Shown here piece after piece: positions 42,850 through 50,553 of a stretch of DNA of 50,553 nt. The stretch is from the NCBI GenBank assembly GCA_009838515.1, contig VXRL01000090.1, forward strand, positions 1 to 50,553, given 5' to 3'. A program made the translations under genes and the position numbers. How positions within the stretch are numbered: position 1 is the stretch's first letter; every line of letters starts with the position of its first letter. Source of the DNA: Terriglobia bacterium (GTDB lineage Bacteria; Acidobacteriota; Terriglobia; Bryobacterales; UBA6623). The notes under the pieces are model-generated. The model saw only the letters and a list, made by a program, of their open reading frames with translations. It was not told the DNA's origin and searched no databases.

Positions 42850-43359
42850 TCAGCCGGATTGGCTCGCCTTGTGGTTGTTGAGAATGGCACCCAGCTGCGC
42901 ATCATGATGGGCATCGTGCCAGACCATGAACTCAATCTGTGACTGCAGGTCCCTGATGGCGAGGCGCTCGTTGACCACCGGGCTGTCGAGTCGCGCATCG
43001 CTCATGCCCGCGATGGCTGCGAGCGCTTCCTTCCTGCCACTCTCCAGTGCCACCAGCAGTTGCTCGGGATCGGGATACTTTTCTGGCTCGTCATAGCATT
43101 CGCTGCCGTTGGCAAACAGGTCCTTCCAATGCCCAAGGGGATTGTGCTCGAGCCCTTGGTAGAGCTTGCGAGCGCCGCCTTCATAGAACGCCAGATGGCC
43201 GGCGATCCACAGCGCGTGCGGGCCGCCCGGGCGGAAGCGGTTCATCCAGATGCCGTGCTCGGCAACGTATTCCAGCTTGGAACCGCTGGCCCTCCAGGTG
43301 AAGCCGACGCGATCTAGGATTCGCTGCAGGCGTCCGTACGACGCGCGGTCATTGCTCAT
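42850..43359 (-). CDS. DinB-like metalloprotein
   Basis: This 169-residue four-helix-bundle protein of the DinB/YfiT superfamily has metal-binding histidines in the helices LWIAGHLAFYE (His55) and VWHDAHHDAQLG near the C-terminus. I start it at the ATG at 43359, which follows GGAGG; the open frame continues upstream without a plausible start. Family members include thiol (bacillithiol or mycothiol) transferases and related enzymes, but the specific reaction is not clear. It lies 179 nt downstream of a sulfatase gene on the same strand. Confidence 0.82.
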   Translation of the reverse strand: MSNDRASYGRLQRILDRVGFTWRASGSKLEYVAEHGIWMNRFRPGGPHALWIAGHLAFYEGGARKLYQGLEHNPLGHWKDLFANGSECYDEPEKYPDPEQLLVALESGRKEALAAIAGMSDARLDSPVVNERLAIRDLQSQIEFMVWHDAHHDAQLGAILNNHKASQSG

Positions 43360-43538
43360 CGATTTCCTCCAAGCCGTAGTGCGCCATGCGGGACGGGACT
43401 CGACAGCCCGCCCAGCCGAGCGCTCTCCTGTTAGTTTCTCATGGAAACCGAGGATGGCTCTTTCGCCCGCCGGGACAGCTCTTGCGGCAGCGACAACCGC
43501 AACGAGAAATTGGTGGCCGGTGCCGCCTGCAACTGACG

Positions 43539-44990
43539 TCAGTCCTTCCAAGCGTCCATCTTGGGCCTTCGCGGCCCGACATCGAAGAAGCGTACATCGG
43601 AGCCGACGCGATCATAGTCTCCCAGGCGATCGCGCACCCGCGCGACGACTCCCATCAAGCGCTCGACGATGTCGCCGCGCTGCTCGGAAACATCCCGACT
43701 CTCGCCCCAGTCGAACCGTAGGTCATAGAGTTCGGGGGCATCGACCCCGTCGATCATGCGCCCGTACCAACTTGTCCACGGTGGATTATCCGGGCGCGGC
43801 AGGACCAACTTCCAGCGCCGGTCCCGCACAGCCTGCAAGTGCGTGAACGCGAAGTAGAGAAAGTCCTGGCGCGGACTCTCACTCGCTCTTCCCGACAGCC
43901 AGGGCCAAAGGTTGACGCCATCCACTGGGCGGTCTTCGGGCAACGCCGCCCCAGCAAGGGCAGCGAATGTGGGCAGCAGGTCGAGCGTGCTCGCCAGTTC
44001 ATCGCTCTCCTGCCCCGAGCGGATCTGCCCCGGCCACCAGAAGATCCCCGGCACGCGCAGCCCGCCCTCCCAAGTGGACATCTTGAAGCCTCTCAGGGGT
44101 GCAGCGCTGCCGCCGTAATCCCCCAAGTGTCCCTCGATCCAGGGACCGTTGTCGGAGGTAAAGACAACTAGCGTTCGCTCGTCGAGTTCAAGCTCACGCA
44201 GCGCCGCGAAAACCTCTCCAACGCTCCAATCCAGTTCCTCGATCACATCACCGTAGAGCCCGCGCGGCGATCGCCCGTGGAACTCCGAAGTGGCACCGAG
44301 CGGCACGTGGGGCATGGTGTGGGCTAGGTACAGGAAGAACGGCTGGTCGCGGTGAGCCTGCAGGAAACGGACGGCCTCTTGGGTGTATCGCTGCGTGAGT
44401 ACGCTCAGGTCGGTGGGGCTCTCCAAGACTTCATCCCCCCGCATGAGCTCCGTCTTCCACCGCTTCGGATCGGGCTCGCGGGTAACGCCGTTGTGGGAGG
44501 GCGTTCCGTAGAAGTAGTCAAAGCCCTGCTGGGGCGGCATCAGCTCGCGCTTGTAGGGACCCGTGCCCGGCCCGCGCTCGTGCGCCCCTGCGCCGGCCAA
44601 GTGCCATTTGCCGACCAAGCCGCTGACGTACCCCTTGGCAGCAAGGACCTCGGCAATTGTGGTCTCTTCGGGGTGCAGGATAGTGTGCGCTCCCTTGGTG
44701 TTGCCGGGCTCGCCGACGCGAATTGGATAACAGCCGGTCAGCAGCGCCGCCCTAGACGGGCCGCATACGTTCTGAGCGTAGAAGCTCGTGAGTCGGAGAC
44801 CCTCGGCCGCCATGCGGTCAAGATGGGGTGTGCGAATGTGCTGGTTGCCATAGCACCCGAGGTCGCCATAGCCAAGATCGTCGGCGAAGATCACGACAAA
44901 GTTAGGCGCCTGCTGCGCCACGCAAGGCGCGCACAACAGGGCACAGGCACTGGCAGCGACGCCGAGCGATCGAAACCTCATCCCGAGCAT
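43539..44990 (-). CDS. Exported sulfatase, arylsulfatase A/GALNS-like
   Basis: This 483-residue protein has a Sec signal (MRFRSLGVAASACALLCAPCVAQ), starting at 44990 or at the in-frame ATG at 44981. The motif N-V-C-G-P-S-R carries the formylglycine Cys, followed by ALLTGCYPIRVG. Metal-site segments are NFVVIFADDLGYGDLGCYGN and VFTSDNGPW. KWHLAGAGAHERGPGTG resembles the arylsulfatase A/galactosamine-6-sulfatase branch. It is divergent from the sulfatase gene at 45098 across a 107-base gap containing a 28-bp near-palindrome. Confidence 0.87.
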   Translation of the reverse strand: MLGMRFRSLGVAASACALLCAPCVAQQAPNFVVIFADDLGYGDLGCYGNQHIRTPHLDRMAAEGLRLTSFYAQNVCGPSRAALLTGCYPIRVGEPGNTKGAHTILHPEETTIAEVLAAKGYVSGLVGKWHLAGAGAHERGPGTGPYKRELMPPQQGFDYFYGTPSHNGVTREPDPKRWKTELMRGDEVLESPTDLSVLTQRYTQEAVRFLQAHRDQPFFLYLAHTMPHVPLGATSEFHGRSPRGLYGDVIEELDWSVGEVFAALRELELDERTLVVFTSDNGPWIEGHLGDYGGSAAPLRGFKMSTWEGGLRVPGIFWWPGQIRSGQESDELASTLDLLPTFAALAGAALPEDRPVDGVNLWPWLSGRASESPRQDFLYFAFTHLQAVRDRRWKLVLPRPDNPPWTSWYGRMIDGVDAPELYDLRFDWGESRDVSEQRGDIVERLMGVVARVRDRLGDYDRVGSDVRFFDVGPRRPKMDAWKD

Positions 44991-45042
44991 TGTACGGCCT
45001 GTGGCGCAAGCCGAGGAATCGCGTGGTGCGGTCCGCAGTGGA

Positions 45043-45070
45043 TTGAACCGGTCGGGCCGGACCGGATCAA
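45043..45070. promoter_or_regulatory. 28-bp near-palindrome between divergent sulfatase genes
   Basis: This stretch is self-complementary at 24 of 28 positions, with outer arms TTGA/TCAA and inner arms CCGGTC/GACCGG type. It sits 52 bases from the minus-strand start and 27 bases from the plus-strand start, the right place for a shared operator. It could also form an RNA hairpin in a plus-strand leader. Confidence 0.5.
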
Positions 45071-45097
45071 GGCTGGCCGCGCCCCGATGGGCGACAA

Positions 45098-46477
45098 TTG
45101 AGTGCAGTGCTCCGTCTCTGCTTGGCGCTCGCCCTCGCATCGACCGCCCTCCATGGCCAAGCACCACCGCGACCCAATTTCGTCGTGTTCCTCTCCGACG
45201 ACATGGGTTGGGAACAGGTCGGCTTCAATGGCGGCAAGGAAGTCCGCACGCCCAATATCGACCGAATCGCTGACGAGGGTGTGAAACTGACCCAGTTCTA
45301 CGTCCAGCCGGTCTGCTCGCCCACCCGTGCCTGCCTGCTGACCGGCCGCTATGCCTGGAAAAACGGAATGGAAGTCCGACCTACTGCGGAGTCTCGTCAC
45401 GGCATGCTGCTCGACGAGCGGACGATCGCGGAGGCGCTGCGCGAAGTGGGCTACCACACTTGGATGGTCGGCAAGTGGCATCTCGGGGAATGGCAGCGTC
45501 CGCACTTGCCCCTGCAGCGTGGGTTCGACCACCACTATGGACATTACTCGGCGTTGATTGACTCCTTTACCCACATGCGCGGGCCGGTCTTGGATTGGCA
45601 TCGCAACGGCCGCCCCGTGGTCGAGGATGGCTATTCGACGTTCCTGCTGGCGGATGAGGCCGAGCAGCTGATCGACCGCTACGACGGACGCAGCCCGTTC
45701 TTCCTATATCTGCCCTTCAACGCCGTGCACGGGCCGCACCAGGCGCCGGAAGAGTATCTCGCCAAGTATGCCCATCTTGGCCGAAGAGGACCCCAGCGGG
45801 CCCAGCTCGAATGCATGGACCAAGCGGTTGGGCGTGTGCTCGGGGCGCTCGAGCGCAAGGGCGTACTGGATTCCACGCTGGTGATGTTCACGAACGACAA
45901 CGGCGGGATTCGGATCACGTCGAACGGTCCGTACCGGGGCTTCAAGTCTCACTACCACGAAGGCGGCGTGCGGGTCCCGGCAGCGATGCGCTGGCCGGGA
46001 CAGATTCCCGCCGGGTCCGCCAGCGACGAAATGCTCCACATCGTTGATCTGTTTCCGACTTTTGGGCGGCTGGCCGGGGCGAAGATCGATTCGGGTCTGC
46101 CGCTCGACGGCCGGGACGCTTGGCACGCCATCGCCCACGCGGGCCCGGGCCCGCGCCAAGAAGTGGTGCACTCGCTGGAAGTGATCCGAGTGGGTGATTG
46201 GAAGTTGATCGAAGAGGGTGCCAGCTACTACGGCTGGCGCAACCAGCCCTTGCAGCTATTCAACATCCGCCAGGACCCTCATGAAGAGACGAACCTGGCA
46301 GAGAGCCACCCGGAGAAGGTCGCGGAGCTGCGTGCGCGCCTAGCGTTCCACCGGCAGTCCGCACGCGAACCGGAAGAGCTTGAGCAGATTCCGGGCTATC
46401 CACCGGTCGTCTACGGGGAGGTCGAGAACGAGGTGTTCGGCGACCAGGTCAAGGAAGATCTAGCCGCACGGCAGTGA
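45098..46477 (+). CDS. Exported sulfatase, arylsulfatase B-like
   Basis: This 459-residue Cys-type sulfatase has a Sec signal (LRLCLALALASTALHGQ) directly before the metal strand NFVVFLSDDMGWEQVGFNGG. The motif V-C-S-P-T-R carries the catalytic Cys, followed by ACLLTGRYAWKNGMEV. SFTHMRGPVLDWHRNGRP and FTNDNGGIR are typical of arylsulfatase B (GalNAc-4-sulfatase). The start is uncertain: TTG at 45098 or the GTG three codons later. The open frame reaches no ATG upstream of the signal. Confidence 0.87.
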   Translation: MSAVLRLCLALALASTALHGQAPPRPNFVVFLSDDMGWEQVGFNGGKEVRTPNIDRIADEGVKLTQFYVQPVCSPTRACLLTGRYAWKNGMEVRPTAESRHGMLLDERTIAEALREVGYHTWMVGKWHLGEWQRPHLPLQRGFDHHYGHYSALIDSFTHMRGPVLDWHRNGRPVVEDGYSTFLLADEAEQLIDRYDGRSPFFLYLPFNAVHGPHQAPEEYLAKYAHLGRRGPQRAQLECMDQAVGRVLGALERKGVLDSTLVMFTNDNGGIRITSNGPYRGFKSHYHEGGVRVPAAMRWPGQIPAGSASDEMLHIVDLFPTFGRLAGAKIDSGLPLDGRDAWHAIAHAGPGPRQEVVHSLEVIRVGDWKLIEEGASYYGWRNQPLQLFNIRQDPHEETNLAESHPEKVAELRARLAFHRQSAREPEELEQIPGYPPVVYGEVENEVFGDQVKEDLAARQ

Positions 46478-46660
46478 GATGGTAGCTGTCGCTGTCCTCT
46501 CCGGACACGGGCACACGCAACTCGCTCGCCGGCAGAACAAGCAGGGCCCCATGCGAGAGCGCTGGGCGGGCGATTCCCGTCAAATTCACCAGCGGGCGGT
46601 CGGGGGCTCCTCAACAGCCGCGGTCATGCCGACAAGCCGCCCGAAAGGCTGGGCAAGCCC

Positions 46661-47623
46661 TTAGTGGCCGAAATCCGGCTTCGCCTTGGAAGTCAACACC
46701 AGCGCGCCCCAGAGCTTCACCCTAGGACCCGAGTCCTGCGGCACTGTCTTGCCGGCCCACCAAGTCTCGTGATGGAGCAGGCCGTCAGGAGACATCGAGG
46801 CTTCGTCGACATCGCCTATTGCGAGATTGAACCCGATCGGCGTGTCCGGCATCCCGTCGGTCCAGTACTGGTTTTCTTGGATCTCGATGCCCCCGTCGAG
46901 CCGAATCCTGACTTCAACTGTGTAGCGGTCTTCAACGTCGCGAATCACTGTCCGGGTCTCGATGATGTCGTCAAGAATCCATCTCCGGTTGTTCTCCCAG
47001 TTCTCGACTGTCCGGTTCGGACCGTGAGGCAGCATTCCCGGGACACCGATGCCTCCTTCAAGCGACTTCGTGAGGTTGTAGATGATCTGGATCCCGCGGC
47101 CATCGCCGGTGACATCTGAGACGGGCTCCCCAATCTCCAGCATTCGGCCGAAGATCAGGATCTCTATCATGTCGCCAAACCAAGGACGACCTCGCTCCCG
47201 CTCGCCGATCACGTGCGCGAACTCGTCCTGGTGCGGCAGCCATCGCTCGGTCTCGATTCCGTAGAAGAGGTCGTCCGTGATGTTGAAGGCGAGGTACAAG
47301 TGCTCCCCGTCATGCTTGACCCAGCCATTGAAGTCGAGATCCTGCCTGGAAGTGATGTCCTGCTTCATCGCCTCCACCCAGTCGGCATTCCATTCGAACG
47401 GCGTGGCATCGTCGTATTCACCCTGGCCGATCCGTCCATCGAATTCGGGCGTCGCGCCCTTCCAGCACACCATCCACCGGTCGAGGCTCACCAGCGCTTT
47501 GGCTGCCGCTTGCCGAACTTCGGCAGACTGCAGCGCGCTCTCCGGCCGAGTCTCGGCGCATCCAGCCAAGCACCAGATGAGCAGGCCTCCGATGATGGCG
47601 GCGCTGCCGCTTCGTAACGCCAT
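46661..47623 (-). CDS. CBM9-like/DOMON-like sugar-binding lipoprotein
   Basis: This 320-residue lipoprotein starts at the ATG at 47623, which follows GAGGAG, with the lipobox LAGC (Cys22). The mature part has the carbohydrate-binding family-9-like layout seen in proteins that bind sugar ends: FDGRIGQGEYDDATPFEW, HDGEHLYLAFNITDDLFYG, GDMIEILIF, YTVEVRIRL, IGFNLAIGDVDE. No catalytic domain is present. It may present oligosaccharide to surface sulfatases or to the TonB receptor. Upstream in-frame ATGs (47644, 47698) would place a non-signal segment first. Confidence 0.8.
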   Translation of the reverse strand: MALRSGSAAIIGGLLIWCLAGCAETRPESALQSAEVRQAAAKALVSLDRWMVCWKGATPEFDGRIGQGEYDDATPFEWNADWVEAMKQDITSRQDLDFNGWVKHDGEHLYLAFNITDDLFYGIETERWLPHQDEFAHVIGERERGRPWFGDMIEILIFGRMLEIGEPVSDVTGDGRGIQIIYNLTKSLEGGIGVPGMLPHGPNRTVENWENNRRWILDDIIETRTVIRDVEDRYTVEVRIRLDGGIEIQENQYWTDGMPDTPIGFNLAIGDVDEASMSPDGLLHHETWWAGKTVPQDSGPRVKLWGALVLTSKAKPDFGH

Positions 47624-47751
47624 CGCTTTACTCCTCACTTCCATCCTGTAGCCGCATTTCCGCACGCCGTGCATCGCTCCACTCGGTCGGCGGGACACCG
47701 CAATCGCCGGACAGGTGTTGAACCCGCTGGCTTGCGGCAGAGGGTTTCAGA

Positions 47752-48285
47752 TCACGGCACCTTCCTTGCCGAGGCCTGCCCTGCCACAGTACCAGCCTCT
47801 GCTTCGTGCGGCACGGTTGGCAGCCTCGCCACGAACCACATCCCATACGCTCCGGCCGCCGCGATCACAACACGCCCCACCCAGGGCAGTCCTCCGGTAG
47901 CGACGGACAGGCCGATCATCAGCGAGCAGCAGGCTATCGATGCCCACTTAGTCCTTCGCTTGACACCTCTGTGGCGCTGCCAGTCCTGCAAGGTCGGACC
48001 GAAGAGCTTCGAGTGGAGCAAACGTCGGTGCAGCGCGGGAGAGGAGCGGACGAAGAAGTAGCTCGCCAGCAGCAGGAATGGCGTGGTGGGAATCCCCGGC
48101 AGTACAACGCCCACCACGCCTAGGGCCACGAAGATGCCGCCCAAGGCGACGAAGAGCCAGCGCCGCAAGCCCCCCACCTGCTCTACAGGCACGTCTTCTC
48201 TGGCCGAGCGCTGGCGCACAGCATCCACGGACTCTGCAGGCTGCGCGGGGGCTGAAGGCGCGTCTGCTGCACGGGTATTCTGCAC
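47752..48285 (-). CDS. DUF454 (YbaN-like) membrane protein
   Basis: This protein of about 177 residues has the DUF454 core RRWLFVALGGIFVALGVVGVVLPGIPTTPFLLLASYFFVRSSPALH, then HSKLFGPTLQDWQRHRGVKRRTKW and a final membrane segment. The family is a small inner-membrane group of unknown role. A GTG at 48283-48285 is my preferred start because the longer in-frame version would overlap the divergent sulfatase gene. The first 50 or so residues are a polar, Ala/Pro-rich stretch. Confidence 0.8.
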   Translation of the reverse strand: MQNTRAADAPSAPAQPAESVDAVRQRSAREDVPVEQVGGLRRWLFVALGGIFVALGVVGVVLPGIPTTPFLLLASYFFVRSSPALHRRLLHSKLFGPTLQDWQRHRGVKRRTKWASIACCSLMIGLSVATGGLPWVGRVVIAAAGAYGMWFVARLPTVPHEAEAGTVAGQASARKVP

Positions 48286-48360
48286 GGCGGAGCCCAACGA
48301 ATAGCATAGTGCGCCTCGGCCGGAGCCTCGTTTGGCCCAGCGGCCGCGGAGGTCGGTATT

Positions 48361-49884
48361 ATGGCTGTCACCATGCAGTCTGCTACCGCAAGCGTCTCCG
48401 GCCAAGGCAAGCGCCTAGGGGTGATTGGCGCGATGTTGGCAATCAGCGCCGTGCTGCTGTGCCCCGTGGACGCGCACGCCCAAGCAGCGCGGGCCAGCGG
48501 CCCGAATGTCCTATTCATCAGCGTCGACGACCTCAACGACTGGATCGGACCGCTGGGCGGCCACCCGCAATCTGTCACGCCTAACATCGACAGGCTTGCG
48601 CGGCGCGGCGTCACGTTCACGCGCGCCTACTGCCAGGCGCCTTCGTGCAATCCGTCTAGAACGAGCCTGATGACAGGACTCAGGCCGTCGACCTCGGGCG
48701 TATACAACAACGGCGATGTTTGGCGCAAGGCCTTGCCGGACGCGGTCACGCTGCCGCAGCACTTCATGCTGCATGGCTACGAAGTGCTGGGTGGCGGCAA
48801 GACCTTTCACGGACCGCAGAACGAGGCGGCATCGTGGGAGGCGTACTTCCAGTTCAAGGGCTTCTTGCACCCTCCCGGCAAGCCGGTGAACGGCATCCCC
48901 AGAACCGGCCACTTCGACTGGAGCGGGCTCGCGGCCAAGGCAGCCGAAACCGAGGACACGCGCTTGGCCGCTTGGGCCGAGCGCTACCTGAGCGAGGAGC
49001 ATTCGCGACCTTTCTTTCTGGCCGTCGGCTTTTACCGGCCGCACCTGCCTTGGTACGTCCCGCAAGAACACTTCGACCGCTTTCCCCCTTCGCGCATCGA
49101 GCTCCCGCCGACGTTGCAGGGCGACATCGACGACATTCCCAAGTCGGCATTGCGAAGCTTCCGCGACCACGACAACGTCACCAAGCACGGGCAATGGCGC
49201 AAGGCGGTGGCAGGTTACCTCGCTTGCATCAACTACGCCGATGCCAACGTCGGGCGAGTGCTCGCGGCGCTGGACAGCGGCCCGCACGCCGATAACACGA
49301 TCATCGTGCTGTGGAGCGACCACGGATGGCAGCTCGGGGAGAAGCGCCAGTGGCGCAAGTTCACCCTGTGGGAGCGCTCGGCGCGGGTGGTGATGATGCT
49401 GGCCGGGCCCGGAGTGGGCGCGGTTGGTCGCAAGAGCGGGCGGACCGTCGAGCTGTTAGATCTCTACCCTACGCTGGCCGACCTCTGCGGCCTGCCCAAG
49501 CGTCCCGAACTCGACGGCCGCAGCTTGCGGGCGTTGCTAGACGATCCCGATGCAAAATGGGACAAGCCCGCGATCACGAGCATAGGCCCCGACAAGGTCT
49601 CGGTGCGCACCGAGCGCTGGCGCTATAGCAAGCACCCGGACGGGGAGGAACTCTACGATCACCACGCCGATCCGTACGAGTGGACGAACCTCGCGAACAA
49701 GCCCGAACATGCGGAGGCGAAAACATCGCTCGCCCGCCTGCTACCCAAGAATCCGAGCCGCAAGCAGATGGTGCGGTACCCGGACCTGCCTGAAGCGCAG
49801 CGTCGCTTGGTGGAGGTACCCGAGGGCCGATTCCGCAAGTCCGATCCCTCCAACTACGTTCCGCTACGAGAAACCTTGGACTAG
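48361..49884 (+). CDS. Exported sulfatase, iduronate-2-sulfatase-like
   Basis: This 507-residue sulfatase has the ATG at 48361, preceded by GGAGG eight bases upstream. A signal (LGVIGAMLAISAVLLCPVDAHAQ) leads to NVLFISVDDLNDWIGPLGGHP. The motif S-C-N-P-S-R carries the formylglycine Cys, followed by TSLMTGLRPSTSGVY. KTFHGPQNEAASW, YRPHLPWYVPQEHFDRFP and WSDHGWQLGEKRQWRKFTLWE are the classical iduronate-2-sulfatase-type signatures. Substrate is inferred from these motifs only. Confidence 0.9.
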   Translation: MAVTMQSATASVSGQGKRLGVIGAMLAISAVLLCPVDAHAQAARASGPNVLFISVDDLNDWIGPLGGHPQSVTPNIDRLARRGVTFTRAYCQAPSCNPSRTSLMTGLRPSTSGVYNNGDVWRKALPDAVTLPQHFMLHGYEVLGGGKTFHGPQNEAASWEAYFQFKGFLHPPGKPVNGIPRTGHFDWSGLAAKAAETEDTRLAAWAERYLSEEHSRPFFLAVGFYRPHLPWYVPQEHFDRFPPSRIELPPTLQGDIDDIPKSALRSFRDHDNVTKHGQWRKAVAGYLACINYADANVGRVLAALDSGPHADNTIIVLWSDHGWQLGEKRQWRKFTLWERSARVVMMLAGPGVGAVGRKSGRTVELLDLYPTLADLCGLPKRPELDGRSLRALLDDPDAKWDKPAITSIGPDKVSVRTERWRYSKHPDGEELYDHHADPYEWTNLANKPEHAEAKTSLARLLPKNPSRKQMVRYPDLPEAQRRLVEVPEGRFRKSDPSNYVPLRETLD

Positions 49885-49888
49885 CGCA

Positions 49889-49894
49889 TATAAT
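49889..49894 (+). promoter_or_regulatory. Consensus -10 hexamer TATAAT before right-edge gene
   Basis: A perfect TATAAT lies 61 bases before the ATG at 49956 and just after the sulfatase stop. No good -35 was found at the usual distance, so activation by a regulator is possible. Confidence 0.4.
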
Positions 49895-49955
49895 CGGAGC
49901 AGCCTCAACGCAGGGCCGCTCTGGCGGTGCAGCGTACAGGCCGCAGGAGGCGGCA

Positions 49956-50553
49956 ATGACTGTTACCAGGAGAGAGCTGATCGCGCTCGTATCTGCGCTG
50001 CCAGCCTTAGCGAAACTGGAAGTTCTCAGTGCCAAGGTCACGACCATGTTCGACTCGCCTGGGCCCAAGCCGAACGGCCTACAGGCTACTGACGACGGAT
50101 TGTGGATCTTGGATCAGGGCGACAACCGCGCCTATCTGGTCGACTATAGCGACGGCAAGGTCCTCAGACAGTTTGAGACGGAGACCAAAGCGGGCAGCGG
50201 GATCACGTTCGACGGCGGCGCACTGTGGACTGCCTCGACCTACAGCCGCGAAATCTTGAAGATCGATCCGCAGACCGGACGGACGCTGGCGCGTTTCGAC
50301 TCTCCAGGCTCCGGCGTAGTGGCCTGGACCCAATCCCGCCGCAGCCCTCTGGCACCGCCGCTCAAGCCGGCTGACGCACCGCGCCGGCCGCCGGCGCGGA
50401 GGAACGCAACCGGAGCCCACGGGATGGAATGGCGTGCGGGCAAGCTGTGGGTTTCCGTCCCGCCCGCCCAGATGATCTACAGGATCGATCCGGAGCGATT
50501 CCAGATCGAGAAGCAGTTCCCCACAGCCGGGGACCGCCCCCACGGGCTGGGCT
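49956..50553 (+). CDS. Beta-propeller (YncE/Vgb-like) protein, cut by the window edge
   Basis: The reading frame is open from the ATG at 49956, with AGGAGG five bases upstream, to the end of the window: 199 codons and no stop. The N-terminus (MTVTRRELIALVSALPALAKL) contains a twin arginine and a hydrophobic stretch, perhaps an export signal. Propeller strands repeat: GPKPNGLQATDDGLWILDQG, SGITFDGGALWTASTYSREILKIDPQTGRTL, GAHGMEWRAGKLWVSVPPAQMIYRIDPE. The last visible residues (DRPHGLG) start another blade. This is an SMP-30/streptogramin-lyase-like propeller; the C-terminal part lies outside the window. Confidence 0.78.
   Translation, partial: MTVTRRELIALVSALPALAKLEVLSAKVTTMFDSPGPKPNGLQATDDGLWILDQGDNRAYLVDYSDGKVLRQFETETKAGSGITFDGGALWTASTYSREILKIDPQTGRTLARFDSPGSGVVAWTQSRRSPLAPPLKPADAPRRPPARRNATGAHGMEWRAGKLWVSVPPAQMIYRIDPERFQIEKQFPTAGDRPHGLG

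Noticed and set aside
1..50553. CRISPR arrays, insertion sequences or phage genes
   Set aside because: No spaced repeat series, transposase, integrase or structural phage signature was found on either strand.

Overview
The window reads as a chromosome segment of a GC-rich, Gram-negative, heterotrophic bacterium. The best guess is Acidobacteriota (Solibacter/Bryobacter-like or a relative). This rests on an Oar-type TonB-dependent receptor with an N-terminal carboxypeptidase-regulatory domain and no SusD partner, several DUF1501/DUF1549-1553/DUF1592/DUF1552 exported proteins, many Cys-type sulfatases, twin-arginine signals and lipoproteins. The phylum is inference from gene content; no rRNA gene is present.

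Layout. (1) 1-8.8 kb: three toxin-antitoxin modules (VapBC, HicBA, HicAB) around an FG-GAP lipoprotein, a tRNA-Leu(GAG)-secG-tpiA block and two sulfatases. (2) 8.9-22.1 kb: a long rightward gene train. It begins with a TonB-dependent receptor behind a good promoter and a 14-bp palindrome. Then follow DUF1549/1553, DUF1501, an FGE-like protein, a Tat-exported enolase-superfamily enzyme, an ExuT-like MFS carrier, a GntR/FCD regulator, a DapA-fold lyase and a second, cytosolic enolase-superfamily enzyme. The genes overlap or nearly abut. I read the train as an uptake and catabolic system for a sugar acid, possibly split between periplasm and cytoplasm. (3) 22.2-26.6 kb, leftward: PQQ-type propeller with EF-hands, sulfatase, DUF1501. 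(4) 26.7-31.8 kb, rightward: DUF1592-type cytochrome-like protein, DUF1552, ankyrin protein. (5) 31.8-34.2 kb: zinc-ribbon/PspC protein, a glucuronokinase-like GHMP kinase and a convergent SMP-30 lactonase. (6) 34.2-39.8 kb: rimP-nusA-infB-DUF503, led by an attenuator-like terminator; infB appears to start with ATT. (7) 39.9-50.6 kb: FAD oxidoreductase, FG-GAP protein, DinB-like protein, three more sulfatases, a CBM9-like lipoprotein, a DUF454 protein and a propeller protein cut by the window edge.

How it fits together: six Cys-type sulfatases with signals resembling glycosaminoglycan sulfatases, a hexuronate-type carrier, two acid-sugar enolase-superfamily enzymes, a lactonase and a glucuronokinase suggest a life on sulfated, uronate-containing polysaccharide. 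No glycoside hydrolase, polysaccharide lyase or catalytically intact sulfatase-activating enzyme lies in the window. Several genes have a -10-like hexamer only 6-8 nt before the start codon and no Shine-Dalgarno, suggesting that leaderless mRNAs are common here.
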